Source: an uncultured Eubacteriales bacterium (GTDB lineage: Bacteria; Bacillota; Clostridia; Lachnospirales; Lachnospiraceae). From it: a stretch of DNA of 41,454 nt. The DNA is taken from the NCBI GenBank assembly GCA_900549105.1, contig URND01000011.1, positions 1-41,454 of the forward strand, read 5' to 3'. A program made the translations under genes and the position numbers. The notes under the pieces were generated by a model. That model was given only the letters and a program-made list of their open reading frames with translations. It searched no databases and had not been told where the DNA came from. Below are positions 34,058 to 41,439 of this stretch, piece by piece. Within the stretch, counting starts at the first letter, position 1, and each line of letters begins with the position of its first letter.

Positions 34058-34576
34058 ATGAATAGTAAAATTTTAGCAGGATTAAGTTTTGACCCGGGTA
34101 TTTTAATTATTGGTATGTTTGTTCTTATACTTTTAATGCTCATATACATATATACCTTACATAGAAAGCAGAATCAACTGGACAGAAAATACAGAGCTTT
34201 TATGAGAGGCGGCCGGGGTGCAAAATCCCTGGATGAAGCCTTGGAGAATAAGCTGGAATCATTAAATAATATTAAAGATATTAATGATACGTTAAATGAG
34301 AGAATTACGCGCCTTGAGAAAAGTATGGGACGTTCTTATCAGAAGATGGGAATTGTTAAGTATGATGCTTTCAAAGAAATGGGTGGAAAACTGAGTTTTG
34401 CATGTGCATTATTGAATGACAGAGATGATGGTTTTGTGCTTAATTCAATTCACAGTAAGGACGGATGCTATAATTACATTAAGGAAATCATCAAAGGAGA
34501 ATCCTATCTGCCATTGGGCGATGAAGAAGCAGAAGCTTTGGAACAGGCAAAACAATATGGTATGGGAAATGAATAA
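34058..34576 (+). CDS. DUF4446 family membrane protein
   Basis: 172 residues: one N-terminal membrane span (about 14-35), a coiled-coil-like charged stretch (about 60-95), then the conserved DUF4446 core (VKYDAFKEMGGKLSFACALLN). Genes of this family follow parB in many Clostridia; function is unknown. It starts 1 nt after the parB stop and must be cotranscribed, suggesting a role linked to origin or envelope organisation. Confidence 0.85.
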   Translation: MNSKILAGLSFDPGILIIGMFVLILLMLIYIYTLHRKQNQLDRKYRAFMRGGRGAKSLDEALENKLESLNNIKDINDTLNERITRLEKSMGRSYQKMGIVKYDAFKEMGGKLSFACALLNDRDDGFVLNSIHSKDGCYNYIKEIIKGESYLPLGDEEAEALEQAKQYGMGNE

Positions 34577-34607
34577 TAAAGTAAGTGATAAATAAAGTGA
34601 GGAAAAG

Positions 34608-34652
34608 AAGATGTTCTCGGGACTAAGCAAATGGCTTGAGAACATCTTTTTT
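34608..34652 (+). terminator. Terminator of the parAB operon
   Basis: Perfect 11-bp stem AAGATGTTCTC / GAGAACATCTT with a 19-nt loop and a run of T. Confidence 0.88.
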
Positions 34653-34743
34653 AATAAAATTATGTCAATGTATATAATGAATAAATATACATAACACATT
34701 TGATAAAATGCTGGAAATTTTGGGAAACTTGTGGTATATTAAC

Positions 34744-34772
34744 TTGTAAAAAGGATATGGCTATTATATAAT
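34744..34772 (+). promoter_or_regulatory. Promoter of serS
   Basis: TTGTAA, 17 bases, perfect TATAAT. Only about 40 nt separate the expected start from the ATG, so no T-box leader fits. Confidence 0.75.
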
Positions 34773-34817
34773 ATCACTTAGTTTTATTATTATAGATTTC
34801 CAAAGAGGGGAAAAAAC

Positions 34818-36095
34818 ATGCTTGATATTAAATTATTAAGAAACAATTTTGAAGAAGTCGAGAAAGCTCTTTCAACCCGTAATGAGGATTTCGATTTATC
34901 AAAATTCAAATCTATGGATGATAAGAGAAGACAGCTTCTTGCAGAAGTGGAGCAGTTAAAGAATAAACAGAATGTAGAGTCTAAAAAGATTCCCCAGATG
35001 AAAAAAGCCGGAGAAGACGTTGCACCGGTTATGGAAGAGATGAAAAAGCTTTCAGAAAGTATTAAAGTGCTGGATGCTCAGGTTAGCGCAGTAGACGCGG
35101 AATTAAATGCTTACATGCTGACAATTCCAAATATTCCAAATCCGACAGTGCCGGCTGGTGATACAGATGCGGATAATGTGGAAATCCGCCGTTATGGTGA
35201 ACCTACAAAATTTGATTTTGAACCAAAAGCTCATTGGGATTTGGGTGCGGATTTAGGAATTCTTGATCCTGAAACTGCAGCAAAGACAACAGGCGCCCGT
35301 TTTACATTTTATCGTAATGCGGGAGCAAGGCTTGAACGTGCAATTATGAATTTCTTCCTTGATGTTCATACAAGAGATCATGGATATGAAGAAATCTTTG
35401 CACCGTTTATGGTTAGCCGTGACAGCATGATTGGTACAGGACAGCTTCCTAAATTTGAGGAGGATGCTTATAAGGTTACTGGCGATGGAAAAGAGTATTT
35501 CCTGATTCCGACAGCGGAAGTGCCGGTAACAAATATGTATCGTGAAACTATTTTGGATGGTTCCAAGCTGCCGATCAAACATGTTGCTTATACTGCATGT
35601 TTCCGTGCGGAGGCCGGTTCCGCCGGACGCGACACCCGCGGATTGATTCGCCAGCATCAGTTTAATAAGGTTGAGCTTGTTAAGTTTACAAAACCGGAAG
35701 ATTCCTATGAAGAACTGGAAAAACTTACAAGAGATGCGGAGGATGTACTTCAGCGTCTTGGACTTCCTTATCGTGTTGTTAAAATTTGCATCGGAGACCT
35801 TGGTTTCACAGCAGCTATGAAATATGATATCGAAGTATGGATGCCGAGCTATGGCCGTTATGTAGAAATTTCAAGCTGCAGCAATTTTGAGGAATTCCAG
35901 GCACGCCGGGCGAATATAAAATATAAAGACGGCGTAAAGGATAAAGCAAAATTTGTTCATACATTAAACGGCAGCGGCGTGGCTATTGGACGTACAACTG
36001 CGGCCATTATGGAAAATTATCAGCAGGCAGACGGAAGCATCCGCGTGCCGGAAGTATTGATTCCTTATATGGGCGGATTAGAAGTTATTAGATAG
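34818..36095 (+). CDS. serS: Seryl-tRNA synthetase
   Basis: 425 residues; class II synthetase that serylates tRNA-Ser and tRNA-Sec. N-terminal long coiled-coil arm (about 25-100) that grips the long variable arm. Motif 2 TACFRAEAGSAGRDTRGLIR and motif 3 NGSGVAIGRTTAAIMEN are clear. GAGGGG lies 7 nt before the start. Confidence 0.97.
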   Translation: MLDIKLLRNNFEEVEKALSTRNEDFDLSKFKSMDDKRRQLLAEVEQLKNKQNVESKKIPQMKKAGEDVAPVMEEMKKLSESIKVLDAQVSAVDAELNAYMLTIPNIPNPTVPAGDTDADNVEIRRYGEPTKFDFEPKAHWDLGADLGILDPETAAKTTGARFTFYRNAGARLERAIMNFFLDVHTRDHGYEEIFAPFMVSRDSMIGTGQLPKFEEDAYKVTGDGKEYFLIPTAEVPVTNMYRETILDGSKLPIKHVAYTACFRAEAGSAGRDTRGLIRQHQFNKVELVKFTKPEDSYEELEKLTRDAEDVLQRLGLPYRVVKICIGDLGFTAAMKYDIEVWMPSYGRYVEISSCSNFEEFQARRANIKYKDGVKDKAKFVHTLNGSGVAIGRTTAAIMENYQQADGSIRVPEVLIPYMGGLEVIR

Positions 36096-36122
36096 AAGAT
36101 ATAAAATAGCAGAAAAATATGC

Positions 36123-36152
36123 AGGGTGTATATTTATTCAAATATACACCCT
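36123..36152 (+). terminator. Hairpin between serS and the DUF3881-like gene
   Basis: A perfect 13-bp inverted repeat (AGGGTGTATATTT / AAATATACACCCT) with a 4-nt loop. No T-run follows on the plus strand, so it is a weak terminator or an RNA-stability or operator element. The next gene starts 28 bp later. Confidence 0.5.
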
Positions 36153-36179
36153 AAAGATTGACATAAAATGGAGGTCGGG

Positions 36180-37067
36180 ATGCACGATTATTTGCGGGCG
36201 ATAGGTTTTAGCTGTTTAAAAAAGAATAAAGATGTCCGGGATATTTTAAATCTGGTGCTGCTCCGGCCAACTTCAGAATATGTTTCTTCGGCAGAGGACG
36301 GAGAAGCTGCTTTTGGTGAAAAAGTTAAGGAATTTGCAAGCCGTATGGGGATAAGTGTCCGGGGAGAGTATGATGAAAACGGACAATTTCATGTCAGCTA
36401 TTATTTTCCTTATTTTAAGGCGAAAAACTGCACAGTGAAAGATGAAGTGACCATCGAAAAGCAGTCGGACAGGGATGCCTATGCAGGCATTTGTGATAAT
36501 GTGAAAGTTGGAGTATCCCTGATTTTTCAGTTGTTAAACATGTCGGATTACATCGATTATGCGGAATTTCATAAAGGCTCTTTATTTTATGCGCCGATGT
36601 ATTTATCCGGGTTGTCTACTTCAGGGAAGATTATTCTTCCTCTGATGAAAACAGAGGCGGATATCCGGCGCAGAAGGGATGAAAGTATCAACCGGGACCG
36701 GATGATTGCGGCAGCCCGGGAGGGAGACCAGGATGCTATAGAAAGTCTGACACTGGAAGATATCGATATGTATGCGACAATCAGCCGTCGGGCAAAAAAA
36801 GAAGATGTATTAACGATTGTGGAATCCTATTTTATGCCTTATGGTATTGCCTGCGACCAGTATTCCATTATGGGGGATATCCTGGGCGTAGAAACTGTGC
36901 AGAATTCATTAACAGAAGAATTTATTTATATTCTTACATTGGAGTGCAATAACCTGATATTCGATGTCTGCATTAATCAGAAAGACTTGTTGGGTGAACC
37001 GCTTCCGGGGCGTCGTTTCCGGGGTACAGTTTGGATTCAGGGAACAGTTGACTTTATGGGTATGTAA
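36180..37067 (+). CDS. Uncharacterised protein, probably DUF3881 family
   Basis: 295 residues, soluble, no membrane span. It opens MHDYLRAIGFS, which I associate with DUF3881, a family found mostly in Lachnospiraceae. No catalytic motif is recognisable; there is a charged central segment (EADIRRRRDESINRDRM). The start is moved four codons in because GGAGG lies inside the longer frame just upstream. Function unknown; the position after serS may be conserved in the lineage. Confidence 0.65.
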   Translation: MHDYLRAIGFSCLKKNKDVRDILNLVLLRPTSEYVSSAEDGEAAFGEKVKEFASRMGISVRGEYDENGQFHVSYYFPYFKAKNCTVKDEVTIEKQSDRDAYAGICDNVKVGVSLIFQLLNMSDYIDYAEFHKGSLFYAPMYLSGLSTSGKIILPLMKTEADIRRRRDESINRDRMIAAAREGDQDAIESLTLEDIDMYATISRRAKKEDVLTIVESYFMPYGIACDQYSIMGDILGVETVQNSLTEEFIYILTLECNNLIFDVCINQKDLLGEPLPGRRFRGTVWIQGTVDFMGM

Positions 37068-37098
37068 GTGATATAGTAGAATATACCAAATAAGTGAT

Positions 37099-37157
37099 GT
37101 CCTCTTAGTTTAACGGATAAAACAAGCGCCTCCTAAGGGCTAGGTGGAACAATCGCC
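37099..37157 (+). pseudogene. Decayed tRNA-Arg(CCU) 5' fragment
   Basis: Begins GTCCTCTTAGTTTAACGGAT, with a recognisable D arm and an anticodon loop CTCCTAA (anticodon CCU), but the anticodon stem has a G-G clash. The T arm is lost and no 3' acceptor strand complementary to GTCCTCT follows. It differs from the intact tRNA-Arg 45 bp downstream in D arm and stems, so it is not a tandem copy of it. Confidence 0.6.
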
Positions 37158-37201
37158 TTTTGATATGATAACTAGATAAAATTGAATAGATTTTTTACAA
37201 T

Positions 37202-37278
37202 GTCCTCGTACCTCAGCAGGATAGAGGGTCCGCCTCCTAAGCGGAACGTCGCAGGTTCGATTCCTGTCGGGGACGCCA
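37202..37278 (+). tRNA. tRNA-Arg (anticodon CCU)
   Basis: Complete cloverleaf: acceptor GTCCTCG / CGGGGAC, anticodon loop CTCCTAA, T arm GCAGGTTCGATTCCTGT, discriminator G and an encoded CCA. Reads AGG. It lies directly beside an integrase-bearing element, and its 3' half is the most likely attachment site. Confidence 0.95.
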
Positions 37279-37286
37279 CAAACAAC

Positions 37287-37324
37287 GCTGAAAGCCTTGA
37301 TTTTTCTAGGTTTTCAGCTTTTTT
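37287..37324 (+). terminator. Terminator after tRNA-Arg
   Basis: GCTGAAA / TTTCAGC hairpin with a further CCT / AGG pairing inside, followed by six T. The remainder of 37325-37417 holds no gene that I can support. Confidence 0.75.
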
Positions 37325-37417
37325 AATTCATGGCTTTCTATCCTTGCTGCAAAGAGAACTTTCTTTTTTTAATGCTTCATATTCGATAATTTATTAAGAC
37401 CTTTTGAGGAAGTAGGC

Positions 37418-37481
37418 TTGCTAACACTTTTTTATTTTTGGTGAAAAATCGCTGGATTTTTGAAAATTTGCTAACACTTTT
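37418..37481. repeat. Two 14-bp direct repeats at the element end
   Basis: TTGCTAACACTTTT occurs at 37418-37431 and 37468-37481, exactly 50 bp apart, just outside the integrase stop codon. Their position fits arm-type integrase-binding sites, like the DR repeats at Tn916 ends. Assignment as Int sites is inference. Confidence 0.65.
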
Positions 37482-37487
37482 GAAAAA

Positions 37488-38933
37488 CTACTTTTGGAGT
37501 GTTTGCTTTAAAAGCTGTTCTTTCATCTCTGGTGATAGAGATTTAAGAAGCTCTAATAGTGCCATATCGCTGTCTGTCAAACCTATATCTTGCTGTTGGT
37601 TTCCTGTATCTTCATTGAGAGTAGAATAAAATTCCTTATCCATTTTCTGTGCATTGAAACGTCTGTCCTCGTCAATGATTTTAGAATAAACATCTGTAAC
37701 CATTTCTGCTTCTGCATGACCTGTATCACCCTGTACGGATTTTACGTCACCATTCGTCATTTTCAATTTGTAGCCTGTACTCAAATGACGTAAGCTGTGG
37801 AATACAACAATTTCATAATCATTTTCTTCGCAGAGCTTTTGAAACCTATCTCTGACAATGCGACTTTCCACAGGATTTCCATTGTCTAATGCAATGACAA
37901 GGTTATAATCGTTGTATGCACTTCCGAGAAATTCTTTTAATTCCTGCTGGTCTTTTTTATACTGTACCAGTAATTCAGCAACCGTTTTAGGCAACCAGAC
38001 AACCCTATTACTTGTTTCTGTTTTCGGTGTTTTCAAAACAAGTCTTGTAGTACAGTTCGGTTTCTGTGTTGGAAAAATCTTAATAACATCTTTTTCTTTC
38101 AATTTCTGCATAGCTTCTGCATTTATTCTTGAAAGCTCTTTGTTGATGATTACCTTTGCATTATTTGTAGCAATAGATTCTTCGTCAATAATAACATCTT
38201 CCCATGTAAGACCTGTAATTTCACCAATACGCATAGAACAGGAAAAAGCTAAGTGCATACAGATTGAAAGTAAATCATCTTCCGCAGCCTTAACCGCTTC
38301 ACGGAATGTCTGTATGCTCCACACCTTTCGTCTGACTTTTGGTACTTTCGGTAAAGTTGCTAAAGACGCAGGATTTCTCTTGTTTGTATCAACGTACTCC
38401 CAACGGATAGCTTGATTCAAGGCACAGCGGATAATGTCATGTATCTTTTTGATGTTTGCAGGTTGTACACAGCGACCAGTTGCTTTTCTGTTTGAGCGTG
38501 GCACTTCTGGAACACTTAATAAATCATTGTAGTATTTTGATAAACTCTTTGTAGTAATGTCATTGAGTTTCCAATCACCGATAATCGGATTGATGTAATT
38601 CTCAATAGAGCCTACCTTACTACTGAATGTACTAGGCGACCATTTAGACGTACCATAGAGATTAACAAAAATCTTTAGGAACTCACGCAATGTAATATCC
38701 TTATCAACAACTTCTAAATCCTTTTTAGAATCCTCAATCTGATGTGCAAACTGTTCTTCTAAAGGAACTATCACATATCCGAATTTTTCTTGATAGTATT
38801 CTATAAAGGCTTTTCGCTGTTTTGCCTCTTTTCTTGTTTCTAGCGTATCCCACTTTTGCTTTCTCTCACCAGCACTATCTAAATACCAGTAAATAACGGA
38901 AAAACTTGATTTTCTTTGTTTGATTGAAGCCAT
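37488..38933 (-). CDS. int: Tyrosine recombinase / element integrase
   Basis: 481 residues. The N-terminal AP2-like arm-binding domain opens with the SSFSVIYWYLD stretch, then a SAM-like core-binding domain (about 80-200) and the catalytic domain. Catalytic residues: Arg in CSMRIGEITGLTW, the HxxR box HSLRHLSTGYKL, the His in GDTGHAEAEMVTDVYSKI and the Tyr in VYSKI. It is longer than Tn916 Int (405 residues), mostly through interior insertions in the catalytic half and a C-terminal helix. It catalyses integration, and excision when Xis is present. Confidence 0.92.
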   Translation of the reverse strand: MASIKQRKSSFSVIYWYLDSAGERKQKWDTLETRKEAKQRKAFIEYYQEKFGYVIVPLEEQFAHQIEDSKKDLEVVDKDITLREFLKIFVNLYGTSKWSPSTFSSKVGSIENYINPIIGDWKLNDITTKSLSKYYNDLLSVPEVPRSNRKATGRCVQPANIKKIHDIIRCALNQAIRWEYVDTNKRNPASLATLPKVPKVRRKVWSIQTFREAVKAAEDDLLSICMHLAFSCSMRIGEITGLTWEDVIIDEESIATNNAKVIINKELSRINAEAMQKLKEKDVIKIFPTQKPNCTTRLVLKTPKTETSNRVVWLPKTVAELLVQYKKDQQELKEFLGSAYNDYNLVIALDNGNPVESRIVRDRFQKLCEENDYEIVVFHSLRHLSTGYKLKMTNGDVKSVQGDTGHAEAEMVTDVYSKIIDEDRRFNAQKMDKEFYSTLNEDTGNQQQDIGLTDSDMALLELLKSLSPEMKEQLLKQTLQK

Positions 38934-38952
38934 AATTTTCTCTCCTTAACAG

Positions 38953-39153
38953 TTAAATTTGATTTAACCATTTATCGAAAGAAACTTTTGATACTCGTAT
39001 GGCTCTACCAGCACGAACATAACTAAACTGACCGCTTTTCACCAGTGAATAAGCTGCTTTTTTGCTGATATTCAGTTGTTCAGCAATTTCCTCTACTGTA
39101 TAAGTCTTTTTTTCCTTTTTTGGAGTTTGTGCATTTTGTGTATCACTTATCAC
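38953..39153 (-). CDS. xis: Excisionase / HTH DNA-binding protein
   Basis: 66 residues from a GTG start with AAAGGAG 8 nt upstream; the longer open frame upstream runs through the promoter and is rejected. MerR/HTH_17-type fold: TYTVEEIAEQLNISKKAAYSLV, then AGRAIRVSKVSFDKWL. Directly precedes int (19-bp gap), so the pair is expressed together. Expected to bend the ends and direct Int towards excision. Confidence 0.88.
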   Translation of the reverse strand: MISDTQNAQTPKKEKKTYTVEEIAEQLNISKKAAYSLVKSGQFSYVRAGRAIRVSKVSFDKWLNQI

Positions 39154-39207
39154 TAATAAGACTCCTTTCGTTGTGACAGCAACAAAATACACACGTTTAA
39201 TGAAGTC

Positions 39208-39235
39208 ATTATACCACAACTCCATGAAATGAGAA
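39208..39235 (-). promoter_or_regulatory. Promoter of xis-int
   Basis: Extended -10 TGGTATAAT on the minus strand, with TTCTCA 16 bases upstream as a weak -35. About 55 bp before the xis GTG. Confidence 0.6.
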
Positions 39236-39268
39236 CATATATTTTGCTGCTGAAATATTTTTGCTGCG

Positions 39269-39495
39269 AAGCAATCAGATGGCTTTGGCAAGCTCCACTG
39301 GACTTTCACCATTCCCATTCCTATGGGCAGAATCGCACCATGCGAGTGTATCATTATTCAGATATACAGGTCATGGCTAAGCGACCATTCCAAAAGTCGC
39401 TCACAGATCATTGCATGAATCGCTCACTTTGTTTTGAAAGGTCATGGCGTACAATATCCGCTGGCTTGCTGCATATCAAACGTATCTGATTGCTT
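39269..39495 (-). other. Structured non-coding region bounded by a 12-bp inverted repeat
   Basis: AAGCAATCAGAT and its exact complement bound 227 bp. Inside, on the minus strand, are small hairpins: AGCGAC-N10-GTCGCT, TCGCA-TGG-TGCGA and CCCAT-AGGA-ATGGG. There are also direct repeats GCCATGACCT (twice) and GTGAGCGA (twice). No convincing coding frame. It occupies the long gap between the Orf8-like gene and xis and looks like an RNA or protein-binding control region. Function unknown. Confidence 0.5.
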
Positions 39496-39580
39496 TATTC
39501 AGTTGTCAAAGAACGCTCGACTGTATTTGTCAGTCTGTGAAAATCCATTATCCGAAATAATAGACTTTCATAGATTGACA

Positions 39581-39614
39581 AGCGGAGCAGAGGGAAAGGG
39601 AGAAAAGCTCCGCT
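39581..39614 (-). terminator. GC-rich hairpin after the Orf8-like gene
   Basis: AGCGGAGC / GCTCCGCT, a perfect 8-bp stem starting 12 bp after the stop codon, with an 18-nt loop. No T-run follows, so it may be a Rho-independent terminator of low strength or an mRNA-end stabiliser. Confidence 0.5.
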
Positions 39615-39625
39615 CGTCGGAATAG

Positions 39626-39862
39626 TTAAATTACGATAATCTCAAAGTTTGCAATCATATCCATGACCGCCGCCTGTATTCTGCCTTTTAATTCAGAATC
39701 CACTACCATGTAGACATTTCCGTATTCGTCGTACAATTTGCGTAAGCTCAACTTTGATATGTAACCGTCATAGAAATTCAAGATTTCCTGTATTGCAGCT
39801 TCATCACCATTGGTAGCCGCCACAATCACAGCAAACGGTATGTGTTTTGCGTTATTATCCAC
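39626..39862 (-). CDS. Tn916 Orf8-like helix-turn-helix protein
   Basis: 78 residues from a GTG start (GGAGGAG 9 nt upstream). It contains the AATNGDEAAIQEILNFYDGYISKLSL pattern of the HTH_16 family (conjugative transposon Orf8, related to sigma-factor region 2), followed by LYDEYGNVYMVVDSELKGRIQ. Begins 2 nt after the Orf7-like gene. In Tn916 this pair positively controls the excision and transfer genes. Confidence 0.85.
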   Translation of the reverse strand: MDNNAKHIPFAVIVAATNGDEAAIQEILNFYDGYISKLSLRKLYDEYGNVYMVVDSELKGRIQAAVMDMIANFEIIVI

Positions 39863-39864
39863 AA

Positions 39865-40281
39865 TTATTTCTCCTCCATCATTTTTCTTATTTCTTCGAG
39901 AGTGCTTGTCCTGTGGCGGTAAACAGTGGAACGAACCACGTTCATAAGCTCTCCGATTTCTGCGTCAGACATATCCATAAAGTATGACAACAAAATGATA
40001 TTGCGTTTTCTCTCTGGTAAACATTTGAGTGCTTTGCTTAACTGGTCGTCAGATACCTGTACTTCCATGCCAAGAACATTGAACACTGTATAATCGCTGG
40101 AATACTTGTCATAAACGCCAGCCTTATTCAATTCCAAATCTGATATTTCAGAGAATGGAACTTCATGCTGCAAGCGTCTTGAAATATCACGGTTATACTT
40201 CATTACTGCTCTCTTAATGACTTTTTTCGTAAGGCAATCAAACTGTGCTTGAATAGCCTGCTCGAAAGAAGATGACTTCAT
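39865..40281 (-). CDS. Tn916 Orf7-like sigma-70 family factor
   Basis: 138 residues, starting at MKSSSFEQA with AGGAGG 8 nt upstream. C-terminal region-4-like helix-turn-helix (YFMDMSDAEIGELMNVVRSTVYRHR); the middle carries LPERKRNIILLSYF, shared with Tn916 Orf7. Expected to switch on transcription that runs through xis-int and, in the excised circle, into the transfer genes. Confidence 0.88.
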   Translation of the reverse strand: MKSSSFEQAIQAQFDCLTKKVIKRAVMKYNRDISRRLQHEVPFSEISDLELNKAGVYDKYSSDYTVFNVLGMEVQVSDDQLSKALKCLPERKRNIILLSYFMDMSDAEIGELMNVVRSTVYRHRTSTLEEIRKMMEEK

Positions 40282-40420
40282 ATTTTTCACCTCCTTTCTG
40301 CGTGAGAGTGAATGAGGGTTGTTTTCCCTCTATCCCCCTTTCCGCACAGTAGCTACCCACGCAGCAGCTATTTGTTGCGTTTTCAGAAAAGAATTTGAAA
40401 AATATTTTTAAACAGCAAAA

Positions 40421-40458
40421 AAGCACAAGGACATAAAAGAAATGCTGTTCTTGTGCTT
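40421..40458 (-). terminator. Terminator/attenuator upstream of the Orf7-like gene
   Basis: AAGCACAAG / CTTGTGCTT, 9-bp stem with a 20-nt loop, followed by TTTTTTG on the minus strand. It stops minus-strand transcripts arriving from the element's interior before the sigma gene, unless overcome. Confidence 0.65.
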
Positions 40459-40479
40459 TAAAAATTATTCCTGTTATGT

Positions 40480-40497
40480 AATGTGAAAAACCACATT
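40480..40497. promoter_or_regulatory. Small inverted repeat upstream of the Orf7-like gene
   Basis: AATGTG-AAAAAC-CACATT, 6-bp arms. It lies between the Orf7-like and Orf9-like genes, where a divergent repressor would bind. An Orf9-like operator is a guess. Confidence 0.3.
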
Positions 40498-40653
40498 CAA
40501 GGGTATATTGTGCCGCTGTGAAAGCTAGGATTTTTTTGACAATAACGGATATATCGAAGATTGTCGATTATACAGGTCTTTCAATGCGGCTACCTCCCAG
40601 AGCCGCTAAACCAAAACCATTATGCTGTTTTTCTATTGTTGGAAAAAGAAAAA

Positions 40654-40671
40654 GGCGGCTTTTTAACCGCC
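40654..40671 (-). terminator. Second minus-strand terminator in the Orf7-Orf9 gap
   Basis: GGCGG / CCGCC stem with an AT-rich loop, followed on the minus strand by TTTTTCTTTTTCC. The stretch 40282-40859 holds this, the attenuator and AT-rich DNA, and no supported gene. Confidence 0.6.
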
Positions 40672-40859
40672 ATCTAAGAGAAAATAATTTCTTTCAACGC
40701 AAAAACGATACTGTAGATAACGGTTTTTTTTATTTGCCGTTATACAGCACCATATTTGATTGTTTTACACATAATAGGTACTGATAAACCACACTATACG
40801 TTTTCCTATACCTGTTACAAAATCAACAGGAACAGTAAAATGTAGTGAGGTGATTAAAT

Positions 40860-41216
40860 ATGCGTAAAAAAGAAGATAAGTATGATTTCAGAGCCTTTGG
40901 TCTTGCCATCAAAGAAGCTCGTAAAAAGCAAGGTCTAACCCGTGAACAGGTGGGAGCTATGATTGAAATTGACCTACGTTATTTGACGAATATTGAGAAT
41001 AAGGGACAGCACCCAAGTTTACAGGTGTTTTATGACCTTGTTCATTTGTTAAATGTATCAGCAGACGCTTTTTTCCTACCTGCTTCTGATCTGGCGAAAA
41101 GCACCAGAAGAATACAGTTGGAAAGACAACTTGATAACTTGTCTGATAAGGATTTAGTTATCATGGAAAGTGTTGCTGATGGAATAATTAAGTCGAAAGA
41201 AGTAGAGGAAGAATAA
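40860..41216 (+). CDS. Orf9-like XRE-family repressor
   Basis: 118 residues. N-terminal Xre/Cro helix-turn-helix (FGLAIKEARKKQGLTREQVGAMIEIDLRYLTNIENKG), then a charged C-terminal half. Divergent from the Orf7-like gene, as orf9 is in Tn916, where it represses the orf7 promoter. GTGAGGTG lies 8 nt before the ATG. The expected role is to keep the element quiet. Confidence 0.85.
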   Translation: MRKKEDKYDFRAFGLAIKEARKKQGLTREQVGAMIEIDLRYLTNIENKGQHPSLQVFYDLVHLLNVSADAFFLPASDLAKSTRRIQLERQLDNLSDKDLVIMESVADGIIKSKEVEEE

Positions 41217-41259
41217 ATCCTCTACTTTATCTTTTTAAAAACAAAGTTTAACTTAATAG

Positions 41260-41439
41260 TTATTTTTCTATGGCAGGATATGGTTCACTACATTCAGTGC
41301 AAATTTTATCGTGGATTGAATAGACACCACCACATTTTTTGCATATATATTCCTGCCTTTGTTTTTTCATAAAAGCTGCAAGGTTATGATTTTTAACAAA
41401 TAGGCTTGATGTGGTATAAAAAAAGTTGACACCCCATTC
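41260..41439 (-). pseudogene. C-terminal remnant of a zinc-ribbon protein
   Basis: An open frame of 59 codons bounded upstream by TGA, ending in a CxxC...CxxC ribbon: YICKKCGGVYSIHDKICTEC. The preceding FVKNHNLAAFMKKQRQ looks like the linker found before such ribbons at the C termini of DUF3795-type proteins. There is an internal ATG at 41370 (36 codons), but no ribosome site of note. I read it as the tail of a disrupted gene; a small intact protein is the alternative. Confidence 0.45.

Noticed and set aside
34773..34817. T-box leader for serS
   Set aside because: Only about 40 nt lie between promoter and start codon, and no specifier or antiterminator sequence is present.
35253..35657. 134-codon open frame opposite serS
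   Set aside because: Shadow of serS with no start signals or family resemblance.
37912..38415. 167-codon open frame opposite int
   Set aside because: Antisense to the integrase; composition (Ser/Phe/Leu) is what the reverse complement of that gene would give.
39269..39340. Group II intron fragment
   Set aside because: GTGCG and a GGTGAAAGTCC run are suggestive, but no reverse transcriptase frame, domain V or 3' end is present.
40518..40784. 88-codon plus-strand open frame upstream of the Orf9-like gene
   Set aside because: GTG start without a ribosome site; contains the minus-strand terminator hairpin; no family resemblance.
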